6,434 nt of DNA, taken from Chloroflexota bacterium (GTDB lineage Bacteria; Chloroflexota; Anaerolineae; Anaerolineales; UBA11579). Made by a program: the position numbers and the translations under genes. The notes beneath the pieces are model-generated. The model ran no database searches. It worked only from the letters and a program-made list of their open reading frames with translations, and was not told the DNA's origin. Shown here one piece after another: positions 1 through 4,275 of the stretch (positions are counted from its first letter, which is position 1; each line of letters begins with the position of its first letter). The stretch spans positions 1 through 6,434 of the forward strand of contig QKGK01000445.1 in assembly GCA_003250455.1 (NCBI GenBank). Reading direction: 5' to 3'.

Positions 1-14
1 TATCTCTGTTTACG

Positions 15-782
15 TTACCCACCCTGTTGGGCCTGAATGGTGACAGTTTTACTTTCATCCATCCTTTGGATAACCGGGCGGTCGCTCTGCTCCTCCAGGT
101 GTTCCTTGCCCTGGAAGTCGATCAGGTGGCCGGATTTGTGGGCCTTGGTTTCCAGGTAGAAGCGGTTGTGTTCGTTGGGCGGGATGATGTGCGGGATCCG
201 TTTGGTGATCTTGATCCCGTATTGGGTCAGCTCTTTGATCTTTCGCGGGTTGTTGGTCATCAGCTGGATCGACCTGACCTTTAGCGAGGTGAGCATGTGG
301 GCGGCGACGCTGTATTCGCGTTCGTCATCACGGAAGCCCAGGGCCAGGTTGGCGTCCACCGTGTCGTAGCCGTGGTCTTGCAGGCCGTAGGCGCGGATCT
401 TGTTGGTCAGGCCGATACCGCGGCCTTCCTGCCGCAGATAGAGGACGATGCCTTTCTCCATCTTGCCGATCGCTTTCAGCGACTCCTGGAGCTGATCGCG
501 ACAGTCGCAGCGCAGGGAACCGAAAGCATCGCCGGTGAGACATTCGGAGTGCACCCGCACGGGCACGTCCTCGGCATGGGTGATATCTCCCTTGATGATG
601 GCAGCATGTTCTTTGTCGTCGCGGTTGCTGTAGAAGGCGACGATCTGGAAGTCGCCAAAGCGGGTGGGCAGATCGGCAATAGCGGCAATCCGCACGCAGA
701 CTTTTTCTGGGCCAACTCCCACGCATTTATGGGATGCGTTTTCGTTTAGCAGTTCCTTGATCTTTATGTTTGAGAGTCGCAT
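15..782 (-). CDS. ribA: GTP cyclohydrolase II (RibA), with N- and C-terminal extensions
   Basis: Cytosolic zinc enzyme opening riboflavin synthesis: it converts GTP to 2,5-diamino-6-ribosylamino-4(3H)-pyrimidinone 5'-phosphate, formate and pyrophosphate. Numbered from the chosen start (255 aa), the zinc ligands of the C-x10-C-x-C motif are Cys81, Cys92 and Cys94 (SECLTGDA...LRCDC). RQEGRGIGL is at 117-125, GYDTVDAN at 138-145, the catalytic Asp/Arg pair in DDER at 152-155, and TNNPRK at 176-181. All key residues are present. I chose the ATG at 782 because AAAGGA lies 6 nt upstream. An in-frame ATG pair at 822-827 would give 270 aa but has no ribosome binding site. The conserved core starts near residue 35 and ends near 223, so about 34 residues precede it and about 32 charged, Gln-rich residues follow it; the usual family length is about 200 aa. 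No DHBP synthase (RibB) domain is fused. It lies 137 nt downstream of the reductase gene, probably in the same operon. Function is very sure; the start is fairly sure. Confidence 0.95.
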   Translation of the reverse strand: MRLSNIKIKELLNENASHKCVGVGPEKVCVRIAAIADLPTRFGDFQIVAFYSNRDDKEHAAIIKGDITHAEDVPVRVHSECLTGDAFGSLRCDCRDQLQESLKAIGKMEKGIVLYLRQEGRGIGLTNKIRAYGLQDHGYDTVDANLALGFRDDEREYSVAAHMLTSLKVRSIQLMTNNPRKIKELTQYGIKITKRIPHIIPPNEHNRFYLETKAHKSGHLIDFQGKEHLEEQSDRPVIQRMDESKTVTIQAQQGG

Positions 783-788
783 AACCGG

Positions 789-794
789 TCCTTT
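789..794 (-). promoter_or_regulatory. Ribosome binding site of ribA
   Basis: AAAGGA on the minus strand with a 6-nt spacer to the ATG at 782. It decides the ribA start in favour of this ATG over the ATG pair 40-45 nt upstream, which has no purine-rich site in front of it. Confidence 0.7.
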
Positions 795-802
795 TGTGGA
801 TA

Positions 803-817
803 TTGGACAAAGTCCAA
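803..817 (-). repeat. Perfect inverted repeat in the ribA leader
   Basis: TTGGAC and GTCCAA are exact reverse complements separated by 3 nt, just 8 nt before the ribA ribosome binding site. In RNA this would be a 6-bp hairpin with a 3-nt loop. The GGAC inside the ribosome binding site repeats part of the upstream arm, so GUCC could pair with either copy. A translational control element or an operator are both possible; no known family is recognised. Confidence 0.4.
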
Positions 818-822
818 GTTGC

Positions 823-852
823 ATCATTCACTAAATGATTTCAGATAATCTG
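823..852. repeat. Two short palindromes upstream of ribA
   Basis: ATCATT (823-828) and AATGAT (834-839) form an inverted repeat with a 5-nt spacer. CAGAT-A-ATCTG (842-852) is an 11-nt palindrome directly beside it. Together with the repeat at 803-817 they make three dyads within 50 nt between the reductase gene and ribA. Such short symmetric sites can be operators or weak hairpins, but they also arise by chance in AT-rich spacers. Confidence 0.3.
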
Positions 853-908
853 GTTATTTTAAATTCCCTGGTCAAATCCTCGTCAGGTTTGTACTTATCA
901 GGAGGCAT
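831..908 (-). other. Possible 25-codon leader ORF upstream of ribA
   Basis: An ATG-started frame of 25 codons fills most of the gap between the reductase gene and ribA. It begins MPPDKYKPDEDL and ends ITRLSEII, and is highly charged. It ends in TAG, followed at once by TGA and then by the ATG pair at 822-827, so it is in the same frame as ribA. No good ribosome binding site precedes it. It could be a leader peptide, a remnant of a longer ribA reading frame, or a chance frame. The length is within what random sequence allows. Confidence 0.2.
845..875 (-). promoter_or_regulatory. Possible internal promoter for ribA
   Basis: On the minus strand TTGACC (870-875) matches five of six bases of a sigma-70 -35 box. 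The downstream candidates for a -10 box are poor: GATTAT at 845-850 with a 19-nt spacer, or CAGATT at 847-852 with 17 nt. The site overlaps the palindrome at 842-852. It would let ribA be transcribed separately from the reductase gene. This is weak evidence only. Confidence 0.2.
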
Positions 909-919
909 TTGAGGCTTGG

Positions 920-1621
920 CTATTCTCCTTTGTATTTTGCCAGGTAAGTGAGCAATACCCCTCCGTTGGGGAGAATCTTGATGTTCTCCAGCGCCAGCGG
1001 GACGGCTTCTCTAACCCCAAACCCAGCGCCGTCGGCCAGGGTGGGCGCATCTGCCCCGGCAAAGATGACCGGGGCCAGGTAGACCTGCACCTCGTCTATC
1101 AGCTCCTCAGCGAACATGGACGCATTCAGGGTACCACCGCCTTCCAGCAGCAGCCGGTCCACCCCGAAAGTTTTCAGCTGGTGCATGGCCTGTGGCAAGT
1201 CCACGAGTTCGTCTCCAGCCAGCACCACGCGCACCCCGGTTTCCTTCAGCAGATGAAGCGTCTCGCTGGAAGCCTGGCTGGTGGTGAAGATGACCACCTC
1301 CGCCGGGCCGTCATTCAGAAAGCGGGCTTTGGCGCTGATCCGGGCATCCGTCACAATCCCAACCTTGAGCGGGTTTTCGCTTTTTCCAGCTTCAAGGCGC
1401 TTCCGTCGCAGTTCGGGGGACTTGACCGTCAGGCGGGGGTCCTCATTCAGCAAGGTCTTGCCGCCAACCATCACGGCATCCACGGCAGCGCGCAGTTCGT
1501 CCACGCGGGACCAATCAGCCTCCGAAGAGATTTTGGCTCCCCGGCGGGTGATTGTATCGATTTTCCCATCTGCCGTCATCGCAGCATTGAGAATGATGTA
1601 GGGTTTCGTTAAAATTTCCAT
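920..1621 (-). CDS. Stand-alone riboflavin pathway reductase, archaeal/fungal (RIB7/ArfC) type
   Basis: Predicted NADPH-dependent reductase of the RibD C-terminal (DHFR-like) family, 233 aa, with no deaminase domain. It should reduce the ribosyl side chain of a riboflavin precursor to ribityl. Visible motifs: NAAMTADGKI at 12-21, KISSEADWSRVDELRA at 30-45, the nucleotide-binding segment MVGGKTLLNEDPRLTV at 51-66, EGGGTLN at 160-166 and the C-terminal GGVLLTY at 220-226. The opening motif followed by ISSEADW and the short length fit the archaeal 2,5-diamino-6-(ribosylamino)-4(3H)-pyrimidinone 5'-phosphate reductases better than bacterial two-domain RibD. The start is uncertain: ATG at 1621 has AGG only 3 nt upstream, while TTG at 1651 has AGG 5 nt upstream and would add ten residues. 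I prefer ATG because family homology begins about 5 residues after it. It precedes ribA, whose product is the expected substrate. Substrate preference (before or after deamination) is inferred. Confidence 0.85.
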   Translation of the reverse strand: MEILTKPYIILNAAMTADGKIDTITRRGAKISSEADWSRVDELRAAVDAVMVGGKTLLNEDPRLTVKSPELRRKRLEAGKSENPLKVGIVTDARISAKARFLNDGPAEVVIFTTSQASSETLHLLKETGVRVVLAGDELVDLPQAMHQLKTFGVDRLLLEGGGTLNASMFAEELIDEVQVYLAPVIFAGADAPTLADGAGFGVREAVPLALENIKILPNGGVLLTYLAKYKGE

Positions 1622-1661
1622 TTTCCTATTTGAGTCGGAGACAAATTCCAATCTTACCTAT

Positions 1662-1700
1662 TCAGGTATAAATTATCATAATATAAAATAGTGTTTTTAG
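1662..1700 (-). promoter_or_regulatory. AT-rich block, likely promoter of the riboflavin operon
   Basis: The minus strand here is almost entirely A and T and contains two overlapping -10-like hexamers, TATGAT (1675-1680) and GATAAT (1672-1677), each matching five of six consensus bases. I could not find a convincing -35 box at 16-18 nt. Its position, 50-60 nt before the preferred reductase start and downstream of the purine terminator, suits the operon promoter. Confidence 0.35.
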
Positions 1701-1749
1701 CCGGAATTGATGCCTTGAATCAGGGGGAACAGGCGCAAAACGGACAGGA

Positions 1750-1799
1750 CTTCACCCGATTAGTTCAATCCGGGGATTGGGGAATGTTTGCCGGTGAAG
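1750..1799. repeat. Nested inverted repeats, role unknown
   Basis: CTTCACC (1750-1756) is an exact reverse complement of GGTGAAG (1793-1799). Between them lies a smaller dyad, CAATCC (1766-1771) with GGATTG (1774-1779). The outer stem is 7 bp around a 36-nt interior. There is no T tract, so it is not a terminator. It lies 130-180 nt upstream of the reductase start and would be in its leader only if transcription began further upstream than the AT-rich block. Confidence 0.25.
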
Positions 1800-1926
1800 G
1801 AAAAGCGTATTAATGACCCATTCGATGACTATGGTAGACTACCGCCTTGACAATAACTGCAAAGCAATCGCCCATCCAAACTTAGCGTTTATCAAATAAT
1901 CATATGGGAACACAAGCTAACTTAAA

Positions 1927-1953
1927 CGGGAAAATCATTATCATCATTTCCCG
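1927..1953. repeat. 7-bp inverted repeat around an AT-rich loop
   Basis: CGGGAAA (1927-1933) and TTTCCCG (1947-1953) are exact reverse complements flanking 13 nt that contain ATCAT repeats. The symmetry and spacing would suit a dimeric regulator or a small hairpin. There is no T tract. Nothing links it to a known operator. Confidence 0.3.
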
Positions 1954-2059
1954 ATAATTTTTAGTAGGATACCGGTGGCTGATTTGAGACCAGAATGGCA
2001 GCATATTAAATTCGAATCCGATTTTTGTGAGAAAGCAGGCCAATTCTGCTCTCCAATCC

Positions 2060-2097
2060 AAAAAACAACCCGAATGCGAGCATTCGGGTTGTTTTTT
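2060..2097. terminator. Strong rho-independent terminator, symmetric, ends the purine operon
   Basis: Two perfect 18-nt arms (2060-2077 and 2080-2097) surround a 2-nt centre. The core stem is AACAACCCGAATGC paired with GCATTCGGGTTGTT, flanked by six A on one side and six T on the other. Read on the minus strand it is a GC-containing hairpin followed by a T run, 53 nt after the purH stop codon. Because it is symmetric it would also stop plus-strand transcription, shielding purH from antisense reads out of the gap. Confidence 0.93.
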
Positions 2098-2150
2098 AGG
2101 GGCAAGTTTTATATTGATTGAGATTGTGCTAATTACTGATGATTATTATG

Positions 2151-3656
2151 CTAATGACGGAAGTGACGCACTCCGGTTACGACCATTGCGAGATCATGTT
2201 GATCGGCAAAATCGATGGAAAGCTGATCCCGAACGGAACCGCCAGGCTGGATAATGGCCGTAATACCATAACCAACAGCAGCCTCTACAGAATCCGGGAA
2301 GGGGAAGAATGCATCCGATGCCATCACTGCGCCCTGGCTGTTTTCCCCGGCGCGGGTGGCGGCAATGTGCACACAATCCACGCGGTTGGGCTGACCGCCG
2401 CCAATACCTACTGTCGCCTTCCCTTTGACAAAAACAATGGCATTCGACTTGACATGCTGGCAGGCTTTCCAGGCAAATTTCAGGGCTTCCATTTCTTCAG
2501 CTGTGGGCTGGCGTTTGGAGACAACCTTCCAGGCAGAATCATCAGGGTCGCCGAGGTCGATATCCTGTTCCAGCACGCCCCCGGTGATCGAGCGGAGCTC
2601 GGGCTGTGCGTTGGGGGTTGCATTGGGCATGCACACAAGGCGCAAATTTTTGCGTTGGGATAAGATTGCCTCTGCCCCCGGTGTGAATCCTGGGGCGATG
2701 ATGCACTCCACGAACAATTCGCCCAACAAAGCAGCGATATTCTCGTCAAAGGGGCGGTTGGTGGCAATCACACCGCCAAATGCAGAAACAGGGTCTGAAG
2801 CCAGGGCAGGCGGGTAAGCGTCAGCCAATGAATCTGCGGAGGCTAACCCGCAAGGCGAGAGGTGCTTGACGATGCAAACAGTTGGTTCCTGGAAAGAAAT
2901 GGCGGCTCGCCAGGCGGCATCCAGGTCCAGCAGATTGTTGTAAGAAAGGGCTTTCCCTTGCAGCAATTCTCCGCCTAAAGGTCCGGAATTTGGCGCATAC
3001 CCATACAGCGCTGCCGATTGATGAGGATTTTCACCATAGCGCAGGGACTGGACCGGATACAGCTTCACAATTTTGGCGTTGTCACCGCTCAGGTAGGCAC
3101 TGATGGCCGTATCATAGGCCATAGTATGGGCAAACGCTTTTTGTGCCAGTTGGCGGCGGGTAGGTTCGCTGATCGTTTGCGTGGTTTTCAGTTCTTCAAC
3201 AACCTGCAGATAATCGGTTGGGTCTACAATCACGGCTACCCGGGCAAAGTTTTTCGCGGCTGCCCGCAGCAGGGTCACCCCTCCAATATCAATATTCTCA
3301 ATTGCATCTGCCAACGTGACCCCCGGTTTGGCAATCGTTTCCTCAAATGGATACAAATTCACGGCAACCAGGTCGATCAGTTTGGCGTTGATCCCATCCA
3401 GGTCTTGCTGGCTGGCATCATCCCCGAGTGCCAGGATTCCCCCATGAACAGCGGGGTGCAGGGTTTTTACCCGTCCGCCCAGGATCTCCGGTGAGCCGGT
3501 ATATTCGGCAATTTCGGTTACGGGCAGGTTGGCGTTTTTGAGCGCTTTCGCTGTTCCGCCGCTCGCCAGGAAATCCCATCCGAGCTGGTGCAGCGGGATT
3601 GCCAGGTGCTCAATGAAATCGGTTTTATTGTAAAGGGAAAATAACGCAGTAGGCAT
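2151..3656 (-). CDS. purH: Bifunctional AICAR transformylase / IMP cyclohydrolase (PurH)
   Basis: Cytosolic enzyme for the last two steps of IMP synthesis: it formylates AICAR with 10-formyl-tetrahydrofolate, then closes the ring to IMP. At 501 aa it is complete and near the lower end of the family's usual length. The N-terminal cyclohydrolase domain (about 1-195) shows ASGGTAKAL at 31-39, GGRVKTLHPAVHGGILA at 60-76 and NIDIGG at 121-126. The transformylase domain (about 200-501) shows RYGENPHQ at 206-213, SYNNLLDLDAAW at 238-249, the catalytic Lys264-His265 in KHLSPCG, SDPVSAFGGVIATNRP at 287-302, VKSNAIV at 402-408, SDAFFPF at 447-453 and the typical carboxyl end TGVRHFRH. Mild departures: LYNKTDF near the start where VSDKTG is usual, and GGVTLLRAAAKN where GGPTM is usual. 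The ATG is supported by AAGGAG 10 nt upstream, inside the end of purN. It starts 7 nt after purN and is the last gene before the terminator. Confidence 0.98.
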   Translation of the reverse strand: MPTALFSLYNKTDFIEHLAIPLHQLGWDFLASGGTAKALKNANLPVTEIAEYTGSPEILGGRVKTLHPAVHGGILALGDDASQQDLDGINAKLIDLVAVNLYPFEETIAKPGVTLADAIENIDIGGVTLLRAAAKNFARVAVIVDPTDYLQVVEELKTTQTISEPTRRQLAQKAFAHTMAYDTAISAYLSGDNAKIVKLYPVQSLRYGENPHQSAALYGYAPNSGPLGGELLQGKALSYNNLLDLDAAWRAAISFQEPTVCIVKHLSPCGLASADSLADAYPPALASDPVSAFGGVIATNRPFDENIAALLGELFVECIIAPGFTPGAEAILSQRKNLRLVCMPNATPNAQPELRSITGGVLEQDIDLGDPDDSAWKVVSKRQPTAEEMEALKFAWKACQHVKSNAIVFVKGKATVGIGGGQPNRVDCVHIAATRAGENSQGAVMASDAFFPFPDSVEAAVGYGITAIIQPGGSVRDQLSIDFADQHDLAMVVTGVRHFRH

Positions 3657-3663
3657 CGGGTAC

Positions 3664-4275
3664 TTACTCCTTGATCATTTCATTTACTTTTCGAATTGCA
3701 TCCACCAGCAGCCTGTGTTCAACCTGATGTATGCGCTGTTCCAGATCTTCCAGGCTGTCCGATGGAAAGATGGAGACAGCCTCCTGTAAAATAACCGGTC
3801 CATCATCCACCCCTTCATCAGGGACATAGTGGACCATCACGCCTGTTTCCTGAATTTCATGCGCCTGATACGCTTGAAATGCCTGCTGAATAGCATTGAC
3901 ACCTGGAAAAGTGCCCGGCAATGCAGGGTGCAGATTGATCACTCGACTAGGAAACTCGCCTAAAAATGCCATGCTCAGCAAGCGCATCCAACCAGCCAGA
4001 ACGATCAGGTCTGGCTGGTATTTTTTTACCAGGGCAGCCAGGTCTGCATCATATTGGGCCCGGGGTTTTTGTGCCTGTTTGTACGGCAACCAGTCGAAAT
4101 GGATGGACGGAATGCCGTTATCCCTGGCTCGCTGAAGGGCATATGCCTGGATCTTATCGCTCACCACGGCACACACCTGTGCCGAAAGGGTCCTGTCTTT
4201 ACAGGCATCGATGATTGCCTGGAGATTGGTGCCAGAACCGGAAGCCAAAATGACCAGTCGGGAAAGATCAGGCAA
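3664..4275 (-). CDS. purN: Phosphoribosylglycinamide (GAR) formyltransferase (PurN)
   Basis: Folate-dependent GAR transformylase, step 3 of IMP synthesis: it transfers formyl from 10-formyl-tetrahydrofolate to GAR, giving FGAR. It is 203 aa, normal for the family. Visible are the phosphate-binding ASGSGTNLQAIID at 11-23, LAGWMRLL at 93-100, the catalytic Asn114 and His116 in NLHPALPGTFPG, VHYVPDEGVDDGP at 148-160 with His149 and catalytic Asp157, then a helical tail. Asn114, His116 and Asp157 correspond to E. coli Asn106, His108 and Asp144. The start is TTG: an in-frame stop lies 2 codons upstream, the glycine-rich motif begins within 11 residues, and AAGGAG sits 6 nt before the TTG. The first 8 nt overlap the end of the PurD-PurM gene, so translation is probably coupled. 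purH, the other formyl-folate-using enzyme, follows after 7 nt. Confidence 0.97.
   Translation of the reverse strand: MPDLSRLVILASGSGTNLQAIIDACKDRTLSAQVCAVVSDKIQAYALQRARDNGIPSIHFDWLPYKQAQKPRAQYDADLAALVKKYQPDLIVLAGWMRLLSMAFLGEFPSRVINLHPALPGTFPGVNAIQQAFQAYQAHEIQETGVMVHYVPDEGVDDGPVILQEAVSIFPSDSLEDLEQRIHQVEHRLLVDAIRKVNEMIKE
3667..3672 (-). promoter_or_regulatory. Ribosome binding site of purH, inside the 3' end of purN
   Basis: AAGGAG covers codons at the very end of purN (Ile-Lys-Glu), with a 10-nt spacer to the purH ATG. The spacer is slightly long but within the working range, and the site supports ATG at 3656 as the start. Confidence 0.65.

Larger units (their letters stand above)
1622..2059. 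other. Intergenic stretch between the riboflavin and purine operons
   Basis: No convincing gene in about 440 nt. Minus-strand open frames of 34 codons (1900-2004) and about 21 codons have neither ribosome binding sites nor recognisable sequence. I looked for an FMN riboswitch upstream of the reductase gene and found only an isolated GGGTGAAG string without the other conserved blocks. The stretch contains two inverted repeats (listed separately) and the AT-rich block next to the reductase gene. Confidence 0.6.

Noticed and set aside
297..749. Plus-strand open frame of 150 codons across ribA, and similar long frames opposite purH, the reductase and PurD-PurM
   Set aside because: They lie wholly opposite well-supported genes, show no family motifs, and are what GC-rich third positions on the other strand produce.
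1847..1875. Plus-strand promoter starting with a perfect TTGACA at 1847-1852
   Set aside because: The hexamer at the correct distance is GCCCAT, not a -10 box, and no plus-strand gene follows.
1622..1900. FMN riboswitch upstream of the riboflavin reductase gene
   Set aside because: Only a short GGGTGAAG string on the minus strand resembles the conserved element; the other conserved blocks and the basal stem are absent.
1900..2004. 34-codon minus-strand open frame in the intergenic gap
   Set aside because: No ribosome binding site, no recognisable sequence, and its length is expected by chance.
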